From Lachnospiraceae bacterium (GTDB lineage: Bacteria; Bacillota; Clostridia; Lachnospirales; Lachnospiraceae): 15,648 bases of DNA. The translations under genes were made by a program, and so were the position numbers. A model generated the notes under the pieces. That model worked only from the letters and a program-made list of their open reading frames with translations, made no database searches and had not been told where the DNA came from. The DNA lies in assembly GCA_009774245.1 (NCBI GenBank), contig VSNM01000101.1, positions 1 to 15,648 of the forward strand, written 5' to 3'. Shown here piece by piece: positions 6,499 through 13,331 of the stretch (positions are counted from its first letter, which is position 1; every line of letters begins with the position of its first letter).

Positions 6499-7641
6499 TC
6501 ACCATATCATCAAGGCACTATGCCCTAATTTCAACATCGCTTCCAGATAAAAATAATCCGCATAAATCAGTGTATGTGCTCCGTCATTCCGTTCCGCATA
6601 GGACACTGCGCACCGTGTCACCAGCGCATCCATGGAATCGTCAAGACAGCTTCTCTTCTCACCGACGCGCCGCAGAATCCGCAGTGCCGCGTCCTCATAC
6701 CGTCTCCCCTGTTCCTCCCCGGCGGCCTGCCCCAGCTCCAACAGTCCGCATGCCGCTATGCAGGCAGCGCTGTTGTCCTCATAGGTCTCTTCCTCCGGCT
6801 GCATAAAATCAATTGGCACGCACATACACGCACGCAGATGGTCTATGAAATAATCCGCCGTCTGACACGCCTTTTGCAGATACTTCTCCTTTTTGCAATG
6901 CCTGTACGCATTGGTAAAACCGTACACAGCCCACGCCTGTCCGCGCGACCACGCAGAACCATGTCCGTATCCCTGTCCGCCTAACGATTCCAGCTTCCCG
7001 CCGGTTTCCGGATCAAATTTGACGATGTGCCTGACAGAACCGTCCTCCCTGACAAAATGCTGCGCCACGGTATCCGTATGTGCCACCGCCATCGCATGGA
7101 AACGCGGATCTTTTGTCTCCGCATACGCCCAGTGCAGCAGGGACATATTCATCAGGCTGTCAATGATCACACTGTTCAGGTCGCTGCCGTCCGGGCCGTT
7201 CCACGCGCGGATAAAATTGCCATTAGGATTAAAGCGCCCTGCCAGAATCGTTGCCGCGTGCAGTCCCCTGATCCTCGCTTTACGATCTCCTGTCAGCTTA
7301 TAGTCCGCCACTGCTGACAGCAGCCACATAAATCCCGCGTCATGATGGATTCCCTCAAACAGTTCAAAGCACTTGTCCAGCTTTGCCTCCTGTACTCTTG
7401 CCATTGCGATGTATTTCTCGTCTCCTGTGGCGGCATACATCTGCCAGAGTATCCCTGCAAAAAAACCGTTCGTCCACCAGCTGATGCCCAGATCCGGATT
7501 GGCATCTATATAATCTAAATCGTTATAGTTTCCATTCTCCAAAATAGTGTATGGAATTTTATTTTTATTCTTTTCGCACACTACTTCTAGCTTGTCCAGA
7601 ATTTTTTGTGCTATCTGCCCAAACTCCTCTTGTATATTCAT
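6499..7641 (-). CDS. GH88 unsaturated glucuronyl/galacturonyl hydrolase
   Basis: This cytoplasmic enzyme of glycoside hydrolase family 88 (380 aa, no signal peptide) removes the 4,5-unsaturated uronic acid left at oligosaccharide ends by polysaccharide lyases, for example on hyaluronan, chondroitin or rhamnogalacturonan fragments. Visible family marks are the ISWWTNGFFAG opening, Asp101 in HHDAGF, Asp161 in IIDSLMN (matching the two catalytic aspartates of Bacillus UGL), and GHGSAWSRGQAWAVYGF. The exact substrate cannot be read from the sequence. The start is uncertain: a GTG at 7656 is five codons upstream, and both have only moderate ribosome sites. I chose the ATG. It is the first gene of the operon with the sugar-binding protein and is divergent from an AraC regulator, so it likely acts on the imported sugar. 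The gene looks intact, although the transporter is broken. Confidence 0.9.
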   Translation of the reverse strand: MNIQEEFGQIAQKILDKLEVVCEKNKNKIPYTILENGNYNDLDYIDANPDLGISWWTNGFFAGILWQMYAATGDEKYIAMARVQEAKLDKCFELFEGIHHDAGFMWLLSAVADYKLTGDRKARIRGLHAATILAGRFNPNGNFIRAWNGPDGSDLNSVIIDSLMNMSLLHWAYAETKDPRFHAMAVAHTDTVAQHFVREDGSVRHIVKFDPETGGKLESLGGQGYGHGSAWSRGQAWAVYGFTNAYRHCKKEKYLQKACQTADYFIDHLRACMCVPIDFMQPEEETYEDNSAACIAACGLLELGQAAGEEQGRRYEDAALRILRRVGEKRSCLDDSMDALVTRCAVSYAERNDGAHTLIYADYFYLEAMLKLGHSALMIW

Positions 7642-7656
7642 GTTTTTATTGTCCAC

Positions 7657-7818
7657 CCTGCCCTTTTTCTATTGACTTCTTTCACAATCTATATTACATT
7701 ATGTACAAAGAGAATTTAATGTCTTTTTACGTGCAAAAACTAACATTTTCTGCGACGGCTTTCTAACAGTTCCCATATCTGGAAATACTTTGCAGAGACT
7801 ACAAAAGGAGATATGCTT
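7657..7818. promoter_or_regulatory. Divergent control region of the GH88 operon and AraC regulator
   Basis: The roughly 160 bp between the two divergent starts is AT-rich and must hold promoters for both directions and probably the AraC-type operator. I could not find a hexamer pair with correct spacing that I would stand behind, nor a clear repeated half-site. Confidence 0.4.
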
Positions 7819-8610
7819 ATGTTTCGTGTTTTACGCGGCGGGTGCAACACACGCCACCCCAGCTCATTTTTCTGCACCAGGCCAAACGGAATCAACAATT
7901 ATCTGATCCTGATCATCAAGACACCCGCCATCTTTGCCATAGAGGAACATGAGACAAAAATACCGCCTGGCACGGCGGTCGTGATGCCGCCCCATGTCCC
8001 TTATTATTATTCGAACCCCAACGGGGAATATATGGACGACTGGCTTCACTTCGATTTTCCGGCGGACGCTTTTGCGATCGAGGAGCTGCTGACACCCGGG
8101 ACACTTTTTCCTGTCAGCGATATGGAGCTTTTCGCACCATATATCCGCCAGCTCGTATGGGAAAATACATACATCAGCGCCCCGATGCGCGATGACAACG
8201 TGGATCATCTGATGTACATTCTGCTGAATCATATGTCCGCCGCTTTCCATCAGAGAGACCCCGCGGATTCCTACAACCTGTATCAATCCGCACTCCAGGG
8301 AATCCGGATTGCCATGCAGAGTTCCCTGTATAATCCCCTGAGCGCTGATGAAGTCGCAAAGCAGATCGGTATCAGCAAATCCCATTTCCAGCATCTGTAT
8401 ACACAACAGTTTGGGATTTCCTTTCAGCAGGATTATATCCAGATGCGCATCAACTATGCCAAGGATCTGCTGGAAACATCGAGTTTGTCCCTCGAACAGA
8501 TCGCGGAGATCTGCGGTTACTCCAACGAAGTTCATTTCTACCGCCAGTTCAAGAGCTGCGTCGAGATGACGCCCGCCAGGTACCGCAAACATTTTCACAA
8601 TCAGATGTGA
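7819..8610 (+). CDS. AraC-family transcriptional regulator
   Basis: This 263-aa protein has an N-terminal cupin-like sensor domain (about residues 15-85, with IPPGTAVVMPPHVPYYY) and a C-terminal AraC DNA-binding domain. The first helix-turn-helix is near residues 174-198 (LSADEVAKQIGISKSHFQHLYTQ), the second near 223-246 (SLEQIAEICGYSNEVHFYRQF), ending in the usual TPARYRK. It probably senses a sugar and activates the divergent GH88/transport operon. I chose ATG 7819 over ATG 7813 because AAAGGAG is 8 nt from the former and only 2 nt from the latter. The gene looks intact, although its likely target operon is partly dead. Confidence 0.92.
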   Translation: MFRVLRGGCNTRHPSSFFCTRPNGINNYLILIIKTPAIFAIEEHETKIPPGTAVVMPPHVPYYYSNPNGEYMDDWLHFDFPADAFAIEELLTPGTLFPVSDMELFAPYIRQLVWENTYISAPMRDDNVDHLMYILLNHMSAAFHQRDPADSYNLYQSALQGIRIAMQSSLYNPLSADEVAKQIGISKSHFQHLYTQQFGISFQQDYIQMRINYAKDLLETSSLSLEQIAEICGYSNEVHFYRQFKSCVEMTPARYRKHFHNQM

Positions 8611-8631
8611 GGAAAGCGCGCCCGTGTACAT

Positions 8632-8675
8632 AAAAAAACCGGTTTTCCTGCCTAAACAAGAATACCGGTTTTGTC
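8632..8675. terminator. Bidirectional terminator between AraC and DUF2752 genes
   Basis: AAAACCGGT (8635-8643) pairs with ACCGGTTTT (8664-8672) across a 20-nt loop. The minus strand has a run of seven T after the stem and the plus strand has TTTTGTCTT. It lies between convergent genes and would serve both, better on the minus strand. Confidence 0.75.
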
Positions 8676-8718
8676 TTCCCTAAAAATTTTTTATTTAATG
8701 ACTCCTTCTCGTTACTGT

Positions 8719-9165
8719 TCACTCCGTTGCAGCAGCTGCAAAAATCCTGCGCAGTATGTTATCTCTGTAATAGACCATCGGCGGCTCCCCCGGAAAACAG
8801 TTTATCATTCTGTACAGATAAACCGCAAGCGTGACGGCACACACCAGCCCCAGCCACAATGTCATGCGCTTTGGACGCGCTCCCTTGACGTATCTGTTTC
8901 CAAGGAACCAGCCAAGAAACAAAATCCACAGCGGCGCCGCGGGGTTGAGGCGCATCCCCCTTGCAAACCTTCCTGTCAGGATAAAAAATACCGCGCGCGT
9001 CATGCCGCAGCCCGCGCATGGAAAGCCTGTCAGTATCAGCTGCGGGCAGAATGCTTGAAACACTATTCTGGCCACTGCGTTGTACAGGGCCAGCGCCAGA
9101 ATCGCGCCCCAAAAATCCCTGAGGTCTCTGCCTATCCTTTTTATAATAATCTGCATCTTTTGCAT
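8719..9165 (-). CDS. DUF2752 membrane protein
   Basis: This 148-aa integral membrane protein carries the DUF2752 signature: Cys40-Pro, then TGFPC50-AGC53-GMTR57. That is the family's Cys-rich CxxCGxTR pattern, followed by NPAAPLW. About three hydrophobic segments are visible (residues about 20-38, 77-90 and 103-119). The biochemical role of the family is not established. I chose ATG 9165 because AGGAAG is 6 nt upstream; the frame also offers GTG 9171 and ATG 9156. It is the last gene of the DUF2975-HTH-DUF4173 run, 90 bp after DUF4173, and ends at a strong terminator. Confidence 0.88.
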   Translation of the reverse strand: MQKMQIIIKRIGRDLRDFWGAILALALYNAVARIVFQAFCPQLILTGFPCAGCGMTRAVFFILTGRFARGMRLNPAAPLWILFLGWFLGNRYVKGARPKRMTLWLGLVCAVTLAVYLYRMINCFPGEPPMVYYRDNILRRIFAAAATE

Positions 9166-9189
9166 CCGCACCTTCCTATTCTACTTCCA

Positions 9190-9264
9190 AAAACTCTGTC
9201 CGCTTTTATTCCAGCTTTCACGAAAACAAGCCTTATTTGAAAACTCTGTCCGCTTTTATTCCAG
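9190..9264. repeat. 25-bp direct repeat over the DUF4173 stop codon
   Basis: A 25-bp sequence beginning AAAACTCTGTCCGC occurs exactly at 9190-9214 and 9240-9264, a period of 50 bp. The right copy contains the last codons and stop of the DUF4173 gene. The left copy lies in the spacer before DUF2752. It looks like a recent small tandem duplication. Confidence 0.85.
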
Positions 9265-10821
9265 ACGGGCCGCATACGCCCTTGAAAAGTTAAATGTCCT
9301 GAATCCCATAAATTCCTCCTGCTGCCGCTGGTAGCGCTCCAGTCTCCTGTTATAAGAGCTGTCCCGCTCCTGCCAGACCTCCTCTGGAAGCGCGGCAACA
9401 GCGTCGAGGGAAAGGCTCCTTCGCAGGTAAGAGCTGTCATACTCCTGCCCTTCCTCGCAGGCAGCAATATTATACGAAGCGATCCAGTAGTCAGGATGCG
9501 CGGACGAGAAGCAAAGCCAGCCCACTGTCAATGTCATGAGCACAAATCGAAAAAGTGAAAACTTTTGATTGTAAGTATACACCAGGACGCCTGTCATGAC
9601 AACCGCTATCATGACTAATCCCCACAGCACGAGCAGACGCAGGAACGTCAGATGATAGCTTGATATATACAGAAGCATCCTGTACGCGCTCGACACTGTC
9701 ATAATGTACGTGCAGCCGCATATGACAGTCAGCAGCGCCCGCAAAAGGCGCGAACCCTCAAAATATGCCAGCGTGCACAGCACCAGAATGATATTGAAGA
9801 GGCAGACAAACACCAGCTCGAAAAATCCATGTCTGGCGTAGGAGGCATACGTATATCCCTCCGGCAGTTTTCCCATGCCAAGGAACAGACTGATAATCTG
9901 AATCCCTGAAAAAAACACATACATAACCCCCATCACACCGTTCACTGTCACTGCAATATAGGAATCCCAGCCCGTCCTCTCTGTCCCAGCCATATCATCT
10001 ATCGTTTTTTTGTTCTGCGGCTCCACATTGTAGGCAAAAATCCCATAACATACAGCAAACACTGCCACAAGCATAACCGCTATTTTGATCACATTCTCCA
10101 CCCCGTCAATGTCAACGGAAAACGTCAGGATATCGTACAACAGGCTGCAGAAAACCGCGTCCGCGCTCGCGAGCAGTATGGCGATAAACATTGCCATCGG
10201 AATCACGATCAGCAGACCGATTCCCACAGATCTGACAAGCCGCCTGCGGCCGGCGCTTTTTTCGGCCAGTCCTTCCTCTCCACTGTCCATGTGCCGCAGC
10301 CGCAGACATGCAGACATGTCATAAACGGGCGCGATCATGTTGGCAATCCCTCCAAACAGCATCGCCGCACCGCCCTTGACATACGCGGTGACGCTCCATC
10401 CGGTCAGGTCATGCCAGTACTGCAAAAGCAGCACGCCAAGCAGCACGAGCATCAGCACTTTGTTGAAAAAGATCAGCACGCCAGAGTCTGTCGCGCAGTT
10501 TAAAATACCCGCCATCACGATGCAGACCGCAAGAAATGTCCTGTTAATATGCGCCTTTGTCTGTTCCTTCCCGTCTGCGGAGCTGCTCCCTGACTTTCTG
10601 GTAAAGTAACCAAAAAACAAGAGGGTTCCGCCCACGAAAAAAGGGTAGGTGATTCCTGACGCGTTGCGGTAGAGACAGAATGTATAGAACAGCGCATACA
10701 GGAAGCTGCCGATTCCAAACATCTGAAACCTTTTTTGTTTTTTCTTCATCTCAGTCATTTTTGTCTCCTGTTCCGCCAACTGGTTCGCCTGCGGTATCGC
10801 GATTGTCGTATTATTATCCAT
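9256..10821 (-). CDS. DUF4173 (DUF4153-like) polytopic membrane protein
   Basis: This 521-aa protein has about eleven or twelve hydrophobic segments after a charged N-terminal tail of about 30 residues. The family hallmark YARHGFFELVFVC is present in the C-terminal half, after LPEGYTYAS. The last roughly 70 residues form a soluble tail (ASYNIAACEEGQEYDSSYL and on) that often ends proteins of this type, with several Arg/Gln-rich stretches. The role of the family is unknown. I chose ATG 10821 (AAGGAAAG upstream) rather than GTG 10851. It follows the small HTH regulator by 69 bp in the same operon, so it is probably controlled by that regulator from the promoter near 11700. Confidence 0.87.
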   Translation of the reverse strand: MDNNTTIAIPQANQLAEQETKMTEMKKKQKRFQMFGIGSFLYALFYTFCLYRNASGITYPFFVGGTLLFFGYFTRKSGSSSADGKEQTKAHINRTFLAVCIVMAGILNCATDSGVLIFFNKVLMLVLLGVLLLQYWHDLTGWSVTAYVKGGAAMLFGGIANMIAPVYDMSACLRLRHMDSGEEGLAEKSAGRRRLVRSVGIGLLIVIPMAMFIAILLASADAVFCSLLYDILTFSVDIDGVENVIKIAVMLVAVFAVCYGIFAYNVEPQNKKTIDDMAGTERTGWDSYIAVTVNGVMGVMYVFFSGIQIISLFLGMGKLPEGYTYASYARHGFFELVFVCLFNIILVLCTLAYFEGSRLLRALLTVICGCTYIMTVSSAYRMLLYISSYHLTFLRLLVLWGLVMIAVVMTGVLVYTYNQKFSLFRFVLMTLTVGWLCFSSAHPDYWIASYNIAACEEGQEYDSSYLRRSLSLDAVAALPEEVWQERDSSYNRRLERYQRQQEEFMGFRTFNFSRAYAARLE

Positions 10822-10890
10822 TTTCTTTCCTTCCCTTCCTATTTCATTCACGCCTTATCGATTCCACTCATATTCGGAAATCAGTCCATC

Positions 10891-11127
10891 TCATTCGCAC
10901 TCCTCCCCACCACTTGCCTCCTCGGTCTCGACATATTCCAAAATGTCGCCAGGCTGGCACTGCAGCGCCTTGCAGATCGCGTCAAGCGTCGACAGCCTCA
11001 CCGCCTTTGCCTTGTTATTTTTCAGAATTGACAGGTTTGCCAGTGTGATGTCCACTTCCTTTGCAAGCTCTGTGAGCCCGACTTTCCGCTTTGCCATCAT
11101 CACGTCAAGATTGATTATTATCGCCAT
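10891..11127 (-). CDS. Small XRE/HTH_26-type transcriptional regulator
   Basis: This 78-aa protein is little more than a Cro/C1 helix-turn-helix: MAIIINLDVMMAKRKVGL, then TELAKEVDITLANLSILKNN with the recognition helix, then LSTLDAICKALQCQPGDILEY. It resembles the YozG-type regulators that accompany DUF2975 membrane proteins. The spacer from DUF2975 is 41 bp and GAGGT precedes the start. The C-terminal tail (ETEEASGGEECE) is acidic. It probably regulates its own operon, with the palindrome upstream of DUF2975 as a possible site, but no binding data support this. Confidence 0.92.
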   Translation of the reverse strand: MAIIINLDVMMAKRKVGLTELAKEVDITLANLSILKNNKAKAVRLSTLDAICKALQCQPGDILEYVETEEASGGEECE

Positions 11128-11168
11128 TGTTACCTCGCCTTTCTATCAACTTCCATAAAACCTGTTCT

Positions 11169-11630
11169 TCAGATCGTAAGGTCATTTTCCAGCTTATACT
11201 CCACTGCCCTGTCGAACACGAAGGCGAGCACTTTGCTGAACAACCCTGCTATGATAAAGACCAGCACCAGTACCAGCATGGCAATCGTCATGTAGAGCAC
11301 TGTCCTTAACAGACAGATCACCGCGATCACAAAGCTGTAGGTTCCCATCCGCTGCAGGCTGACCACATTGTCCTTCACAAAGCAGTCGTCGTTTAAGACC
11401 GTCCGAAACATCTTGCGCAGCTCGCCGAGTATCAGGACTGCCAGTATCCCGAGCACGAAGTAGATCACAATAATCTCCATATAACGTCCCTCGAAATCAT
11501 GAAAGTCAAAAAGATCCATCAGCCGCTGCAGCAGCCCCGGGAACGGGAGCAGCACTGTCACAACAATCCCTGCAAAATACATGAAGTCCAGCAGGTATTT
11601 TGTAAAAATGATAACCGTTTCTTTTTTCAT
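11169..11630 (-). CDS. DUF2975 membrane protein
   Basis: This 153-aa protein has four hydrophobic segments (about residues 14-35, 51-70, 95-110 and 112-132). Between the second and third is a short soluble loop with the family-like LNDDCFVKDNVVSLQRMG. DUF2975 proteins are usually encoded immediately before a small YozG-like HTH gene, as here, and are thought to work with it, perhaps as a membrane partner. The mechanism is not known. Start ATG 11630 has GGAGAG upstream. It is the first gene of the operon DUF2975-HTH-DUF4173-DUF2752, with a promoter about 55-80 bp upstream. Confidence 0.9.
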   Translation of the reverse strand: MKKETVIIFTKYLLDFMYFAGIVVTVLLPFPGLLQRLMDLFDFHDFEGRYMEIIVIYFVLGILAVLILGELRKMFRTVLNDDCFVKDNVVSLQRMGTYSFVIAVICLLRTVLYMTIAMLVLVLVFIIAGLFSKVLAFVFDRAVEYKLENDLTI

Positions 11631-11684
11631 TGTCTCTCCATCCTTTTCATTCAGAATAATGTTTCCAGAAAATTCCGTATCTCT

Positions 11685-11713
11685 ATACTAACACTCGTCG
11701 CATTGAATTGCAA
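11685..11713 (-). promoter_or_regulatory. Promoter of the DUF2975-HTH-DUF4173-DUF2752 operon
   Basis: On the minus strand, TTGCAA (11713-11708) is followed after exactly 17 bp by TAGTAT (11690-11685), with a TGn extension before the -10. Spacing and matches are good for a vegetative promoter, and it lies about 55 bp before the DUF2975 start. Confidence 0.72.
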
Positions 11714-11719
11714 CAATTT

Positions 11720-11754
11720 TTTATCGAAAATCGATAAATTTTTATTGAAACAAT
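11720..11754. promoter_or_regulatory. Candidate operator palindromes upstream of DUF2975
   Basis: TTTATCGA-AAA-TCGATAAA (11720-11738) is a perfect 8-3-8 palindrome just upstream of the -35. A second, shorter one, ATTG-AAA-CAAT (11744-11754), has the same AAA centre. The position fits an activator or repressor site, possibly for the operon's own small HTH protein. Confidence 0.5.
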
Positions 11755-11867
11755 CGAGTAGGGAAGAGCCATCTTCCCCTACTCGTGCGCCGGGCGTCCG
11801 TCAGCCTTAGCTGACATATTTCCTTTGGACGCCCGTGTGCATAAAAAAAGAGCGAATCTGCTCGCCC
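11755..11867 (-). terminator. Cluster of three stem-loops after the ACT-domain gene
   Basis: Reading on the minus strand after the ACT gene come three structures. The first is a short GAGC/GCTC hairpin directly followed by seven T (11843-11863). The second is a nested structure with outer stem 11791-11799/11827-11835 (9 bp) enclosing a 6-bp hairpin at 11800-11815. The third is a 13-bp hairpin with one bulge (11755-11767/11772-11785). The first is the likely terminator. The others are unexplained and could be a structured leader or a small RNA. Confidence 0.5.
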
Positions 11868-11876
11868 TTTTATCGT

Positions 11877-12245
11877 TTATTCTATAATCTGGTATCCGGC
11901 ACTGCCAAGAACAGCTGCCGCTTTTTGATAATTTTCTTTTTTTGTCAGTATATAGTCTGTGTTAAAGGTGGAGACTGCCAAAATCCCAATCTGATTCTCC
12001 GCCAGAATCCCCAGAATTTCAGACAATATCCCGATCAGGGAAAAGTCTAAAACGCCCTCAATGCGAAAAGCTTTCCATCCGTCCTCCCGCTCTGTCACAT
12101 TCGGCGGAACATCACTTGTCAGACACACCAGAGAATTTTCCTCGTCGGTTTTCCCGACAAAGCAAAACGCTGCATCCAGATTTACAAGCGAATAATCCGC
12201 TACTTTACATACTGAAAAATCAAGATCAATCTTTTTAATCTCCAT
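11877..12245 (-). CDS. ACT-domain (CASTOR/ACT_7-like) protein
   Basis: This small protein of about 122 aa resembles the ACT_7/CASTOR-type family. It has an N-terminal strand-rich half (DFSVCKVADYSLVNLDAAFCFVGKTDEE with LVCLTSDVPPN) and a C-terminal ACT-like half with GVLDFSLIGILSEILGILAENQIGILAVSTFNTDYILTKKENYQKAAAVL. Such domains usually bind amino acids, but neither ligand nor partner can be told here. The start is ambiguous: TTG 12251 is nearer in spacing to GAGGG, while ATG 12245 is the better codon. It lies about 50 bp after the J-domain gene in the same direction and may be co-transcribed with it. Stem-loops follow it. Confidence 0.82.
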   Translation of the reverse strand: MEIKKIDLDFSVCKVADYSLVNLDAAFCFVGKTDEENSLVCLTSDVPPNVTEREDGWKAFRIEGVLDFSLIGILSEILGILAENQIGILAVSTFNTDYILTKKENYQKAAAVLGSAGYQIIE

Positions 12246-12303
12246 AATCAAATATTTCTTTCCCTCTCTCTGCCCAAAAGTTCAAGTCCAGACATTCGGG
12301 GCA

Positions 12304-13317
12304 TCATTCTTCTATATTGATCCCCGTAATTTTTTCATCAGTAATCGTCACATTCCCATCCTGATCGCACACTGCCTCCACGCGGATATATCCTTTTTGA
12401 ATGCCTCCGCTGCCTCTCATGCGCACTTCTGTTGTGATGATGTATGTATTCTCGGCATCTCCATCCGCAATCTTCCACTTCCCAAGCGCATCCCCAAAAC
12501 GCAGCTTGGGATATTCCTGTTCCATCATCTCAGTCACTGTCTCTTTGCACTGATTTGCCTGTCTTGTCTCCATTGTTGTATGCCACGCCCGTACCATTAT
12601 CACGATGATAGATACAGCCAAACCGCCAAACAGTGCGAGATTAATAAGAAGACTGTCAATCCGCCCCCTTTTTTGCTCCCGCATCTGCACACGCCGCGCG
12701 CGTTCGCTCCGAAGCATGGCAGATAATTCCCTTTGGGCGGAATCCTCCAGATGCGCGAGATCAAATCCGTCAGATACAGTGTCCTCCGCCGCATAAATAT
12801 CACACAGCGCTTGGAGCACCCTGTCATCACACCCTGCTCTGCCCTCAGTGATCATGTATTTCGTCATCAGCATCGTCATGTGCATCGTGTCATCCAAATC
12901 CCGGATACATACAAATTCCGTCCCCATCATAAACTGAATGAGCGCCGCCGCGTTCTGACGGTTTCGGTTTTCGAGATAAGCGTCCCACAAGGTCGCCAGT
13001 TTTTCCCTCGCATTCTGCTTCTGCTGGTCATTTCTGGCAAACACCATCTGAATCCCGGAGCGCGCCGTTTCCGATGCCTCCTCCTGCACGGACGCCGGCT
13101 GTGATTCCGATTGCAGCATTCCAACCGGCGTATCGCTCTGCGCTCTGCTGCCGGCAGACAGGCTGTCAAGCGCTGCCTGATACGCCTCGTACAATCGCTT
13201 AAACTCTTCGGGGTGTTCCTCCGGATGGCAGCTTTTCACCGCCTCCGCATACGCCCTTTTGATCGTCCTCCTGTCTGTGGTGGGTTCGATGCCCAGCACG
13301 CCCCAAATATCACCCAT
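12304..13317 (-). CDS. Membrane-anchored J-domain protein with HPE motif
   Basis: This 337-aa protein starts with a J-domain-like module (residues 4-50: IWGVLGIEPTTDRRTIKRAY, then CHPEEHPEEFKRLYEAYQAAL). The canonical HPD that stimulates Hsp70 ATPase is HPE at residues 31-33. A Gln/Ala/Ser linker and a helical middle region (about 95-200) follow. An Arg-rich stretch (about 203-219) then precedes one transmembrane helix (about 222-243), giving an inside N-terminus. The last roughly 90 residues, with strand-rich TYIITTEVRMRG, would lie outside. It starts 14 bp after the Hsp70 stop, so the two surely form a pair in which the J-protein recruits the Hsp70 to the membrane. The external domain suggests sensing or envelope-client binding, which is inference. 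Confidence 0.88.
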   Translation of the reverse strand: MGDIWGVLGIEPTTDRRTIKRAYAEAVKSCHPEEHPEEFKRLYEAYQAALDSLSAGSRAQSDTPVGMLQSESQPASVQEEASETARSGIQMVFARNDQQKQNAREKLATLWDAYLENRNRQNAAALIQFMMGTEFVCIRDLDDTMHMTMLMTKYMITEGRAGCDDRVLQALCDIYAAEDTVSDGFDLAHLEDSAQRELSAMLRSERARRVQMREQKRGRIDSLLINLALFGGLAVSIIVIMVRAWHTTMETRQANQCKETVTEMMEQEYPKLRFGDALGKWKIADGDAENTYIITTEVRMRGSGGIQKGYIRVEAVCDQDGNVTITDEKITGINIEE

Positions 13318-13331
13318 CTATAAATCCCTCA

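Noticed and set aside
7864..8631. Minus-strand 255-codon open frame opposite the AraC gene
   Set aside because: The plus strand gives a complete AraC protein with both helix-turn-helix motifs. The antisense frame has no such support.
8671..9240. Plus-strand 189-codon open frame opposite DUF2752
   Set aside because: The minus frame has the exact DUF2752 Cys motif and a ribosome site. The plus frame is low in hydrophobic pattern and has no known motif.
13280..13300. GGTTCGA-like sequence suggesting a tRNA T-loop
   Set aside because: It lies inside the J-domain coding sequence and no cloverleaf can be drawn around it.
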